DNA from: Clostridia bacterium
Lineage (GTDB): Bacteria; Bacillota; Clostridia; Oscillospirales; CAG-272
Direction of reading: 5' to 3'
Assembly (NCBI GenBank): GCA_017416185.1
Contig: JAFQDF010000033.1
Span: 62,001 to 126,000 of the forward strand
Length of the DNA stretch: 64,000 bases
This document shows positions 1 through 10,185 of the stretch, in pieces. Position 1 is the stretch's first letter, and each line of letters starts with the position of its first letter. The notes beneath the pieces were generated by a model. The model saw nothing but the letters and a program-made list of their open reading frames with translations, made no database searches and was not told the DNA's origin. The position numbers and the translations under genes are program-made.

Positions 1-1506
<1,506 letters not shown>

Positions 1507-1545
1507 TTACGGAAGGCAGAGGTCTGCCTTCCCTACGGGGTTTAT

Positions 1546-1800
1546 TCAATCGTGTTTATTAATATTTGTCATTCTTCCCGCAAGGGACTGAGGTGAAAGC
1601 TGTGTCAGCATCACTTCGTTATCCTCTGTAACCACAAAGGATTTTGGTATCTCATATTTTACGTTAATGCTTCTTCCCTCTTTTTCGGCACGTCTTAAAA
1701 AAACTCTCGTTTCACTGCCTCGGGTAGAGGTATCCATATCAAAGATACCGATTATTTTCTTTTTTCTCAAAACGGCATTATTGCCAAGATGTATATACAT
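1546..1800 (-). CDS. remB: RemB-like DUF370 regulatory protein
   Basis: An 84-residue protein starting MYIHLGNNAVLRKKKIIGIFD, the pattern of the DUF370/RemB family (YaaB of Bacillus subtilis, 81 residues). Family members are linked to activation of biofilm-matrix genes in B. subtilis; the related RemA binds DNA as a ring. The function here is inferred from that. It starts 2 bp after the recF stop and lies between recF and gyrB, which is the conserved position of the gene, so it is almost certainly translated from the same mRNA. A matrix regulator in a chromosome rich in exopolysaccharide genes is fitting, but no direct link can be seen in the sequence. Confidence 0.88.
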   Translation of the reverse strand: MYIHLGNNAVLRKKKIIGIFDMDTSTRGSETRVFLRRAEKEGRSINVKYEIPKSFVVTEDNEVMLTQLSPQSLAGRMTNINKHD

Positions 1801-1802
1801 AG

Positions 1803-2885
1803 CTAATCCGAGATTACAAAATTTCCTTGCTTGACCGTATAAGTCAAAGCATTGCTTAAACCTTTAAAATCCTCCGTACTACAAGAAGTTATAAAGGTTT
1901 GCCTGTCCGATAAACCGGACAGAATATATTCTCTTCTTTTAGTGTCAAGCTCACTTAAAACGTCATCAAGCAGAAATACGGGATAGCTGCCGCATTCCTT
2001 ACGGGATATCTCACCCTCACTTAGCTTGAGAGCCAAGGCTATACTTCTCTGCTGTCCCTGTGAAGCAAAGCTTCTTGCATCCCGACCGCAGAGCATTATA
2101 TCAAGGTCGTCCTTATGAACTCCGTAAAGAGTTGAGCCGTATTTTATCTCTCTTTCGTGATTTGAACAAAGCTCGGTAAAATACTCGTCCTTTGTTTTTT
2201 GACTTCGGTATGAGATTTTCAATTCTTCCTTACCCAAGGTCATATCACCGATAAGAGCATTTGCATATTCAGAGAGCATATCGGTATACCAAGCTCTCTT
2301 TTTGCTTATCTTTTCAGCTTCCCCCGCCAACTGCTCAGACCAGTACTCAACGGTGGAATCAAATACATCCCTCTGAAAAAAAGCATTTTTTATAAGTGCA
2401 TTTCTCTGGGAAAGTATACTGTTATATTTTTGCAGCAGCCCGACATACGAAGGCTGTATCTGTGAAATGGCAGTATCTATAAAGGATCTTCTGACACTTG
2501 GTCCGTCCTTTACAAGTGAAAGGTGATTAGGACAGAATATTACGGCTCTGAAATGTCCGATAAATTCAGACAGCTTTTTTATATCCACACCGTTATGCTT
2601 ACACAGCCTTCTTCCGTCACGGCTGTAAGCTATGCGCATCTTATGCTCCCGTCGGGTATCGTTAAACTCCATATCAACGCTTGAATAATCACAGTCAAAG
2701 CGTATCATATCGGTATCGTGCTGGCTTCGGAAGCTCTTACCTCTGGCAAAGAGATAAATACCCTCTATAGCCGAGGTCTTACCCTCTGCGTTACTGCCAA
2801 CAAAAATATTAGTCCCCGGACAGAACTCAAGAGAAGCAGACTCAATATTTCTGAAATCTCTGTATACTATTTTTTTACAGAACAA
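1803..2885 (-). CDS. recF: DNA replication/repair ATPase RecF
   Basis: SMC-like ATPase that loads RecA at single-strand gaps together with RecO and RecR. 360 residues, the usual size. Walker A is GSNAEGKT at residues 30-37. The ABC signature region reads FASQGQQRSIALALKLSE and Walker B reads PVFLLDDVLSELD. The start is TTG at 2885, chosen because AGGAG lies six bases upstream and no in-frame ATG precedes the conserved N-terminus. Only 45 bp separate it from dnaN. The small S4-domain gene (yaaA/rlbA type) that often lies between dnaN and recF is absent. Confidence 0.96.
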   Translation of the reverse strand: MFCKKIVYRDFRNIESASLEFCPGTNIFVGSNAEGKTSAIEGIYLFARGKSFRSQHDTDMIRFDCDYSSVDMEFNDTRREHKMRIAYSRDGRRLCKHNGVDIKKLSEFIGHFRAVIFCPNHLSLVKDGPSVRRSFIDTAISQIQPSYVGLLQKYNSILSQRNALIKNAFFQRDVFDSTVEYWSEQLAGEAEKISKKRAWYTDMLSEYANALIGDMTLGKEELKISYRSQKTKDEYFTELCSNHEREIKYGSTLYGVHKDDLDIMLCGRDARSFASQGQQRSIALALKLSEGEISRKECGSYPVFLLDDVLSELDTKRREYILSGLSDRQTFITSCSTEDFKGLSNALTYTVKQGNFVISD

Positions 2886-2930
2886 TTTTTTCTCCTGACA
2901 CGTAATTAATCGAAAATTGAGAATTGAAAA

Positions 2931-4079
2931 TTATTCTTTTATCTTTACCGGCAGCACTAAGAAGGTGAAGGTTCCTTCTTCGCTTTCCTCTGCAGGCTGA
3001 AGGGTCATACCCATAAGCTGACTTGTAAGGCTCAGCTTCAGCTTCTCGCTGTCGCAGGCACGAAGAGCATCAAGCAGATAACGGCAGTTAAAGCCTATTA
3101 CGATATCATCACCCTGTTTTTCGGTAAATATCTCGTCATAAACCTTACCGGATACCGATACGGATGAAATTTTAAGCATATTGTCTTCAAAATTACATCT
3201 GAGAATAGATTTTGCCTGACCCATAGTCTTATCCTCAGTAACCAAAGAAGCACGCTCTAAAGCCCCTAAAAACGCCTCACAGTCGATTTTAACAAAGGTC
3301 TTGGGTGCTTTAGGCAGGAAACGATTATAATCGATATACTCATTCTCTATAAGTCTGGAGAAAAATACAACCTTTCCTATGAAAAGAATTACGTATTTTC
3401 TTGTAAGTCTGATAGAAACTGTATCATCTGAATCATTTAGAAGCTTCATAAGCTCTGTAAGGGTCTTTGCGGGAATGATAAACTGCATATCAAGCTCGCT
3501 CTGATCGTCGTTCTTATTTTCGATATCGGTGATCTGCTCCTTTATTGCCATTTTAGAGCCGTCACAGGATACAACTGTAAGCTTGTTGCCCTCGATCTTG
3601 AAGAAAGCACCGTTAAGCTCGGGACGCATATCATTTGCGGCAACTGCAAACTGTGTCTTTGTAATCATATTACGAAGAATACTCTGCTTTACAACAAAGC
3701 CATGGTCACCATTGAGTGCAGGAAGAGCAGGAAAATCGGCACCGTTCATAGCATATATCTCAAACTCGCTCTTACCGCTGATTATCTTTGCAATATTATT
3801 GCTGTCTATATTAAGGGTAATAAAGCCGGAGGGCATAGCTCTTACTATCTGGCAGAGCTTCTGTGCATTTATAATATAGTTACCTGCCCTTACAACGTCA
3901 CAGGTTATCTCTGTTCTGTAGCCCTTTTCAAGGTCGTATGCGGTAACCACACAAACTCCGTCCTCGGAGCATATAAGGTTGATACCCTCTATTGCGGGGA
4001 TGGTGTTCTTTCCGGATACTGATCCCAGTGCGGGAAGTATAGCATCAAGCAGTATGCTTTTTTCAAAAATCGCTTTCAT
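2931..4079 (-). CDS. dnaN: DNA polymerase III beta sliding clamp
   Basis: Ring-shaped processivity clamp of the replicative polymerase. 382 residues, the normal size for three clamp domains. Recognisable stretches include MKAIFEKSILLDAILPA at the N-terminus, SCDGSKMAI and the C-terminal VLPVKIKE, where the family usually ends in a proline-rich V-L-P/M-P motif. The ATG at 4079 is preceded by AAAGGAC. It follows dnaA across a 248-bp gap that holds the proposed origin elements. Family and position agree fully. Confidence 0.98.
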   Translation of the reverse strand: MKAIFEKSILLDAILPALGSVSGKNTIPAIEGINLICSEDGVCVVTAYDLEKGYRTEITCDVVRAGNYIINAQKLCQIVRAMPSGFITLNIDSNNIAKIISGKSEFEIYAMNGADFPALPALNGDHGFVVKQSILRNMITKTQFAVAANDMRPELNGAFFKIEGNKLTVVSCDGSKMAIKEQITDIENKNDDQSELDMQFIIPAKTLTELMKLLNDSDDTVSIRLTRKYVILFIGKVVFFSRLIENEYIDYNRFLPKAPKTFVKIDCEAFLGALERASLVTEDKTMGQAKSILRCNFEDNMLKISSVSVSGKVYDEIFTEKQGDDIVIGFNCRYLLDALRACDSEKLKLSLTSQLMGMTLQPAEESEEGTFTFLVLPVKIKE

Positions 4080-4094
4080 CGTTTTATGTCCTTT

Positions 4095-4323
4095 TTAAAT
4101 AAAAATAAATAAAAATATAAATAAAATAAATTAGTAACAGTGGTAGTAGAGGGGTGGGAAACTGTGGAAAATATGCCAATGTCCTTACGGTATGCCTGTA
4201 TATGCGTCCACACCCTGTGTCAGATATCTGAGGAAACAAAAGGAAGCAACTTTTTTCCTCTGTCACTTTTCCACCTTTTCCGTCGGAAAGCAGGTTAATA
4301 ACATGTGGAAAAGCTGTGGAAAA
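4095..4323. other. Replication origin elements: AT-rich region, DnaA-trios, DnaA boxes
   Basis: The dnaA-dnaN gap has the order of a basal unwinding system. On the minus strand a DnaA-box-like TTTTCCACA (4163-4171) is followed by a short G/C-rich spacer, then a trio-like run CTACTACCACTGTTACTAA (ending near 4131), then an A+T-only stretch (4095-4130). Further box-like sites TGTGGAAAA occur at 4304-4312 and 4315-4323, and TTTTCCACC at 4267-4275. Each differs from TTATCCACA by one or two bases. The 11-bp spacing of the last pair puts both on one helix face. In B. subtilis the unwinding element also lies between dnaA and dnaN. Replication initiation here is an inference. Confidence 0.7.
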
Positions 4324-4327
4324 CTTT

Positions 4328-5698
4328 TTATATCTCTTCTCCCTTTATCTCACGGATAAGGGAATTTATCTCTTCCTCATAGATGGAATTTATCTTGATT
4401 TCATTTGTGACCGTATCAACAGATGACATTATAGTGGTTCGGTCACGCTTGAATATCTCGCCTATCTTTCCGTAGCTCAAATCTGTAAGCTTATGTATGA
4501 GGTAGGCACATTTGTGTCTTGAAAATGCTATGGAGCTTGTACGCTTCTTGCTCTTGATATCATCCACCGAAACTCCGTCTCTTCGGGAAACTGTCTCAAT
4601 TATAAGATCGGGAGACACGTTTGCTTTGCTTTTAGGAGATATCATATCGGCAACCGCTGTTTTTGCCATTTCAAGAGTGATGGGGGTGTTGATAAGGAAG
4701 CTTTGAGCGCATATCTTGTTTATAGCACCCTCAAGCTGTCTTACGTTTGAGGTAAGGTTTTCGGCTAAGTAATTAAGGATGTCGTAAGAAATATCCACGC
4801 CCTTCTTTGTCGCCTTGTCCTTCATTATCGCTATACGGAGCTCAAGGTTAGGGGGCTGAATATCAGCCAATATTCCCGACTCAAAGCGGTTCTGCAGCCT
4901 GTCCTCAAGGGTAGCCATCTCTCTCGGGGGTCGGTCGGAGGCAAGTATGATCTGTCCACCTTCCTCGTAGATAGCATTGAAGGTATGGAAAAATTCTTCC
5001 TGTGTAGATTCCTTTCCGGCAATAAACTGTACGTCATCTATTAACAGTGCATCTACGGTACGAAAGGTATTTCTGAACTGAGCCGTTGTTTTATTCGTAA
5101 TAGCCTCAATGAGCTTGTTGGTAAAATCATCACCCTTGACGTAAACTATTCTTGCGTCGGGATTATGCTCTCTCATACGGTTCATTATAGCATTGAGAAG
5201 ATGTGTTTTTCCCAGACCTGAAGGACCGTGGATAAAGAGAGGATTATATTCGTTGTCTATGGGATTGTTTGCCACTGCAAGAGATGCCGCGTGGGCAAAC
5301 TTGTTTGAAGCACCTACTATGAAATTGTCAAAGGTGTAGGAATGATTCTGTACAGCCTGAGGAACGCTTATTTCTTCTTCTGAATTCTGTTCTGTACTTT
5401 CGGAAGCCGGACTGTTACCGTTGGTATATACCGAAAGATCAAAGGGACCCTCCTCCTCGTTCAGAACTACTATATCAACGTCGTACCCAAGGGTGTTTAT
5501 AAGATATTTTGAGATCTTATCCTTATGCTTTTCTTCTATTCCTTTGCGGAAAAATTCGGATTTTGCTATAAATACCGCAACGTTCTCGTCAAGAAAGGCA
5601 AGCTTGAGATTGGCAAACCACACGGAAATAAAGGGTCTTGAAAATTCTTCGTTCATGGCCTCGCATATGACGGCCCATACATCGTCAAACGTTTGCAT
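4328..5698 (-). CDS. dnaA: Chromosomal replication initiator DnaA
   Basis: AAA+ initiator that binds DnaA boxes and opens the origin. From ATG 5698 it is 456 residues. Domain I is at about 1-80, a linker rich in S, E and N at 90-120, and the AAA+ domain follows with Walker A GPSGLGKT at 158-165 and Walker B ALLIDDVQFIAGK. Domain IV carries the box-binding helix-turn-helix with DRTTIMSSV near the C-terminus. A TTG at 5716 is in frame, but its codons contain the AAAGGA ribosome site of the downstream ATG, so 5698 is the better start. First gene of the origin operon. Confidence 0.98.
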   Translation of the reverse strand: MQTFDDVWAVICEAMNEEFSRPFISVWFANLKLAFLDENVAVFIAKSEFFRKGIEEKHKDKISKYLINTLGYDVDIVVLNEEEGPFDLSVYTNGNSPASESTEQNSEEEISVPQAVQNHSYTFDNFIVGASNKFAHAASLAVANNPIDNEYNPLFIHGPSGLGKTHLLNAIMNRMREHNPDARIVYVKGDDFTNKLIEAITNKTTAQFRNTFRTVDALLIDDVQFIAGKESTQEEFFHTFNAIYEEGGQIILASDRPPREMATLEDRLQNRFESGILADIQPPNLELRIAIMKDKATKKGVDISYDILNYLAENLTSNVRQLEGAINKICAQSFLINTPITLEMAKTAVADMISPKSKANVSPDLIIETVSRRDGVSVDDIKSKKRTSSIAFSRHKCAYLIHKLTDLSYGKIGEIFKRDRTTIMSSVDTVTNEIKINSIYEEEINSLIREIKGEEI

Positions 5699-5726
5699 CC
5701 TTATACGTCCTTTCAATTTTTTCTCT

Positions 5727-5810
5727 TAAATTTAGATAATTATAATTAATTATAATATAAAATAATATATTAATAAATATTATTATCTATATATTAACAA
5801 AAATTTTACA
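5727..5810. other. A+T-only stretch upstream of dnaA
   Basis: About 80 bases almost entirely of A and T lie just upstream of dnaA. They may be part of the origin, since bipartite origins occur in Firmicutes, or simply the dnaA promoter region. No good TTATCCACA-like box was found beside it, which argues that the main unwinding site is in the dnaA-dnaN gap instead. No convincing dnaA promoter was singled out. Confidence 0.35.
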
Positions 5811-5826
5811 ACAACAGCTTTCGGAA

Positions 5827-5855
5827 TTGACATATAACATCCCGGATAGTATAAT
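5827..5855 (+). promoter_or_regulatory. Consensus sigma-A promoter for the subtilase gene
   Basis: TTGACA at 5827-5832 and TATAAT at 5850-5855 with a 17-bp spacer: a perfect match to the housekeeping consensus. It faces right and leaves a leader of about 85 nt before the start at 5948. No other plus-strand gene lies between, so it should drive the membrane subtilase. Confidence 0.85.
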
Positions 5856-5947
5856 TAATATGACAGAAAAAAATTGTTTGATCAATAACTGCAAGACTAC
5901 GTATTTACATTTTAATCTCATAAATACTTTTGAAAAGAGGAAAAGTT

Positions 5948-8900
5948 ATGACTTGTAAAAAATGTGGAAAAGAGTTTGAAGGAAAGTTTTGTCCCTTATG
6001 CGGAACAAAGGTAAATATGGACATCAGACAAAAAAAACCGAGCAAGAAAACATTTACAGTACTGATTATTTTGATACTTGCAATTGTATTGGTTGCAGTA
6101 TCGGTATTACTTATCCTAAAATATAACGGAAAAAAAAGCGGCCTAAATAAAGATATAGGGGAAATTATTTATTCACCGACAGAAGCGGAGCATATAGAAA
6201 CAGCAGAAAACAGTGAGATGTATGTTGATAATGAGATTCTGATTGTTGCTTCAGAAAAAGCCGAATATTCAGATATAGAAGATCTTGCAAAAAAACATGA
6301 AGCAAAGATAGCAGGTTATATTGAAATAACAGGAGACTATCAGCTCAGACTGGAAAACTCTTGTACAAAGGAAGAGTTGGATGGATTGGTAGATTTATTG
6401 CTGGAAAGTGATTTTGTGGAATCTGCTTGTATTAATTACGCCACTTATATAGGGGATGAAAAGACTGAGGAACGCAACGGTTTTTATTACGGAGATGAAT
6501 GGGAAAACGATCTTCAAAATTTCAATAATTGTCAAGGAAAAAGTTGGGGTATAGAGGCTATCGAGGTATTGGCATCCTGGGATATATTGGACGCAAATAA
6601 AAGTAAGATAGAACCGATAAAGGTTGGTTTAATTGACAGCGGATTTGAAAGTACTCATGAGGATCTCGGTTTTGCAGAGGTGTTTTATGAAACCCTGACG
6701 AAACACGGAACACATGTTGCGGGAACAATGGCAGCAAAATCGGATAATGATGAAGGCATATGCGGTGTTTATCCATATGGAAACAACAATTTGTACGGGG
6801 TTTCTTATAGAGGTATATGCAGCTATTCCGAAAATGGATCACCTATATCAACGTCTATGTTTTTAAAGATCGCATATGCAGAGCTGATTTTAAGAGATGT
6901 TAAAGTAATCAATTCAAGTCTTGGTTTTAATTATTATAAATGGCCTATTTCAAACAGTGGAGAAAAATGGGACGCACAGGTAGAATTTCTTGAATCAAAT
7001 TCACATATTCTCGGAGATTATTTAAACAGGCTGTTAGAAATGGGATATGATTTTGTTCTCGTCAATGCTGCAGGAAACGATTCTGACCGTGAAAACGGAG
7101 TAGTATATGACAGTACATATAATTTTTGGACAACGGTTATCAGTGAAGAGGATTACCCTGATGTATATAACAGAATTATAGTTGTCGGATCAGTAGATTC
7201 GGAACTAAATATAAGTAATTTTTCCAATGGCGGAGACAGAGTAGATATTTTTGCTCCCGGTGAAAGTATTTATTCTACAGTTCCGGGTAATGAATACAGC
7301 AACAATAATTGGAATGGTACCTCTATGGCTGCACCTCATGTTGCGGGTGTGGCGGCATCGGTCTGGTCTGTAAACAGAAATCTTACCGGTGCTCAGGTGA
7401 AAGAGATAGTATGCTCAAATCATAGCTTCAGATGTAATTCATGTGATATGGTTGACGCATATATGGCTGTACAGCAGGCAGCACAAATGAATACCTCTGA
7501 TAACGGCAATAATTCAAAAAACGGCGGTATACTGAGCTGGGTGGTTTCTGCTTCGGACGTTAACCTTAAGATAAACGGTGCAACCGTAACGGTAAACAAT
7601 AACGAAACTGGGGATGAATTTTCGGCTACTACCGATAGTATGGGTCACTTTGAGTTGTTTGTACCTGAAGGAATATATACACTTACAGTAATTGCCGAAG
7701 GATATGATGACTTTACATTAACAGATCCTGTAACAGTTGAAAATAACAGCGTCAACTATCTTAATGATTGGATAAAATTAAAGAGTGAAAATAAAACCGA
7801 TAATCTGTTATCACAGATTAATTATTATGATTCAACCGGCAAGCAGATATACCGTGAGAACTACACATATTACGATAACGGACTTTTATGCAGTACCACT
7901 CTTTTTTCTGTTGATTTTATGGCTGACGGAACTCCATTTTATGGTGGAATATATACCTTCTTGTATTTGTATGATAAAAACGGTAATTTAACCGATAAGG
8001 TATTTGGAGGATTGAATATCAGTGAGTGGCATAATGATTCTACCGGAGAAATCACATTGGGTTATGAATATGATTCTAACGGTAATTCAACTAAAATATA
8101 TTTTTATCCTGAAAAAGAAAGTATAGAACAAGCAAAGTTTAAAGTAGATCCATCAAAAACCGAAAAGGTTTACGGAAATTCTTCTGTAGTTTTAACAGAT
8201 GTAAGCGAAAATTGGGTAGATACATATCTCGGCAGTATTTTTTCAAAAGAACCGGAAAGTGATATGTGTGAATGCAGATTGATTTATGTAAATGATGATT
8301 CTGTTCCCGAGTTGTGGATGGATTTTGTTTCCGGAGCAGGTGGTGATGAAATATATACTCAGTCAAACGGAATAACAGACCGTATATATATTTCACACGG
8401 AACAGCGCAGTGGATAGAAAAGAATAATATTTTGATTACAAGCGGCGGTCATATGGATGTCTATTCGGATAAAGTATACAAAATTGAAAACGGAAAATTT
8501 ATTACAATAGCTTCGGGTGATTACGGAGCCGAAAATAATAGTAGAGTTCAATTAGATGAAAACGGTTATCCGATTTATGATTACTATTGGAATGACGTAA
8601 AGATGAGCGAGTCTGAATACAATGATAAATTAAATTCTTTCTTTGACAGATCAATGTCGGTGGATATTTATCAAAATGTATATACATTTAAACAATGTAA
8701 GCTGTTATTAAAATTCTTGTTGTCAAACAGTAAAGAAGATACAGATATACCCGGAACAGGAGAAGATATTTCTTCTGAAGTTCTTGACGAGATTATTGAT
8801 ATGGTTGAAAAGACAGAGTATGTCTGGCATAATTCTGAAGATTATAATTTTAAATATATGCCGGTATCTCAGATAATAGATAATGTGATTTTAGCATGGC

Positions 8901-9322
8901 CGTATTATGAATACGGATTATACTACTATTACGGTTTTGCTCCTTATGAAGTTATGTCTGATCCTGAGAATAAATTTAATGGATATGCTGTAAAATTTGA
9001 AACTAATGATGTTCTTTGGATTTTAAATAATATGTTCGATCGTGATTTTGATTATAGCTCGGGAGAATATCACTATTTTCACGATTCGGAATTGTGTGTT
9101 CGGGAAAGAATTGGTATCGGAGGATTCGGATACATAGTGAATTCAGTGAACATAGTTGGACATAAACCCCTTGGAGATAATACTTATGAGGTAATTATTT
9201 CTGTTAAATTTGTTGACCAGTGGGGCGGCGATCCAACAGAAAAAACTTATGAATATAAGTTTATTACTTTCATTGAAGAAGACGGACATAACTGGAAAAT
9301 AATCAGTTACGAACGGAGTTAA
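5948..9322 (+). CDS. Membrane-anchored S8 (subtilisin-like) serine protease with N-terminal zinc ribbon
   Basis: 1124 residues from ATG 5948, chosen over an upstream in-frame TTG because GAGG lies 7 bases before this ATG. Order of parts: zinc ribbon at 1-24 (CKKC and CPLC); a transmembrane helix at about 36-58 with no cleavable signal; an I9-inhibitor-like propeptide region at about 90-155; and an S8 catalytic domain with Asp230 (GLIDSGFEST), His253 (HGTHVAG), Asn377 (NAAGND) and Ser459 (NGTSMAAPHVAG). A carboxypeptidase-regulatory-like beta domain follows at about 530-600, then a long C-terminal half with YD-like stretches and no recognised fold. All four catalytic positions are intact. The ribbon would face the cytoplasm and the protease the outside. 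The substrate is unknown. Confidence 0.88.
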   Translation: MTCKKCGKEFEGKFCPLCGTKVNMDIRQKKPSKKTFTVLIILILAIVLVAVSVLLILKYNGKKSGLNKDIGEIIYSPTEAEHIETAENSEMYVDNEILIVASEKAEYSDIEDLAKKHEAKIAGYIEITGDYQLRLENSCTKEELDGLVDLLLESDFVESACINYATYIGDEKTEERNGFYYGDEWENDLQNFNNCQGKSWGIEAIEVLASWDILDANKSKIEPIKVGLIDSGFESTHEDLGFAEVFYETLTKHGTHVAGTMAAKSDNDEGICGVYPYGNNNLYGVSYRGICSYSENGSPISTSMFLKIAYAELILRDVKVINSSLGFNYYKWPISNSGEKWDAQVEFLESNSHILGDYLNRLLEMGYDFVLVNAAGNDSDRENGVVYDSTYNFWTTVISEEDYPDVYNRIIVVGSVDSELNISNFSNGGDRVDIFAPGESIYSTVPGNEYSNNNWNGTSMAAPHVAGVAASVWSVNRNLTGAQVKEIVCSNHSFRCNSCDMVDAYMAVQQAAQMNTSDNGNNSKNGGILSWVVSASDVNLKINGATVTVNNNETGDEFSATTDSMGHFELFVPEGIYTLTVIAEGYDDFTLTDPVTVENNSVNYLNDWIKLKSENKTDNLLSQINYYDSTGKQIYRENYTYYDNGLLCSTTLFSVDFMADGTPFYGGIYTFLYLYDKNGNLTDKVFGGLNISEWHNDSTGEITLGYEYDSNGNSTKIYFYPEKESIEQAKFKVDPSKTEKVYGNSSVVLTDVSENWVDTYLGSIFSKEPESDMCECRLIYVNDDSVPELWMDFVSGAGGDEIYTQSNGITDRIYISHGTAQWIEKNNILITSGGHMDVYSDKVYKIENGKFITIASGDYGAENNSRVQLDENGYPIYDYYWNDVKMSESEYNDKLNSFFDRSMSVDIYQNVYTFKQCKLLLKFLLSNSKEDTDIPGTGEDISSEVLDEIIDMVEKTEYVWHNSEDYNFKYMPVSQIIDNVILAWPYYEYGLYYYYGFAPYEVMSDPENKFNGYAVKFETNDVLWILNNMFDRDFDYSSGEYHYFHDSELCVRERIGIGGFGYIVNSVNIVGHKPLGDNTYEVIISVKFVDQWGGDPTEKTYEYKFITFIEEDGHNWKIISYERS

Positions 9323-9360
9323 TTAAAAAGGTAATTAAAGGATTAAAACAAGGTATCAAA

Positions 9361-10065
9361 ATGAAAAACAAGGTTTGTATCATAACAGGAGCAGGGGGCG
9401 GTATAGGCTCGGCTATCGCCGAGGCTCTGTTCAGTCTTGATTTTAAGCTTGTTCTTATGGGTAGAAATGAAGAAAAGCTAAAGAATACTGCCAAGGGCAG
9501 AGACTGTCTTATCCTGTCGGGTGATATATGCGATGATAAATATGTAAAATACGCCGTAAATAAAGCTGTCGAGGTATACGGCGGTCTCGACGTTCTTATA
9601 AATAATGCAGGTGTTGCTCAGTCTCAAAATTTTGAGGACATCAGTATGGAAGAATACGATATGATAATGAACACAAATGTGAGAGCACCCTTCCTTTTAT
9701 GTAAGGAGGCCTTGCCTTATCTTCAAAAATCTGACAGCGGAACCGTTATCAATATAGCATCGGTTACCGCTCACAAGGGTTATGCTCTGCAGAGCGTATA
9801 TGCCGCATCAAAGCACGCACTGCTCGGTTTTACCAAAGCGTTGAGCAAAGAATATTATCAAAAGGGCGTCAGAGCTCACGTTATAAGCCCCGGCGGAGTT
9901 TTTACCGATATGGTCAAGATCTCCCGTCCCGATCTTTCAAGCGACGGGATGATACTGCCCGAGGACATTGCCGAAACGGTGTTATATCTGCTTAAGATGC
10001 GTAACAGTGCCTGCGTTGCGGACGAGATCGAGCTGCACAGAGAAACCAAAGAACCGTTTATGTAA
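9361..10065 (+). CDS. Short-chain dehydrogenase/reductase (SDR, FabG-like)
   Basis: NAD(P)-dependent oxidoreductase of 234 residues, a normal classical-SDR length. The cofactor motif is TGAGGGIG near the N-terminus, followed by NNAGVAQ. Catalytic Ser (NIASVTAHKG) and the YAASK Tyr/Lys motif are present, and the PGG turn after the catalytic core is seen. The substrate cannot be told. It starts 38 bp after the subtilase stop, with only a weak AAGG upstream, so it may be co-transcribed with the protease. The next gene has its own promoter. FabG is a possible annotation, but no fatty-acid synthesis genes are nearby, so a sugar or polyol substrate is as likely. Confidence 0.88.
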   Translation: MKNKVCIITGAGGGIGSAIAEALFSLDFKLVLMGRNEEKLKNTAKGRDCLILSGDICDDKYVKYAVNKAVEVYGGLDVLINNAGVAQSQNFEDISMEEYDMIMNTNVRAPFLLCKEALPYLQKSDSGTVINIASVTAHKGYALQSVYAASKHALLGFTKALSKEYYQKGVRAHVISPGGVFTDMVKISRPDLSSDGMILPEDIAETVLYLLKMRNSACVADEIELHRETKEPFM

Positions 10066-10124
10066 TACTGTTATTTTCTCGGATGGACGAAAAAACTTCA
10101 CCTTTCTGATATATAATAAAACTG

Positions 10125-10154
10125 TTGACAGAATGGGTAAAAATTTGGTATTGT
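10125..10154 (+). promoter_or_regulatory. Probable sigma-A promoter for the DUF4838 gene
   Basis: TTGACA (10125-10130), an 18-bp spacer and TATTGT (10149-10154). The -35 box is perfect and the -10 box matches four of six positions. It lies 32 bp before the ATG at 10186. Confidence 0.6.
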
Positions 10155-10185
10155 ATAAGTAATGAAACGTAAAGGATGAACGCTT

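Noticed and set aside
5699..5716. Upstream TTG start of dnaA
   Set aside because: The codons between TTG 5716 and ATG 5698 contain the AAAGGA ribosome site, so ATG 5698 is the start.
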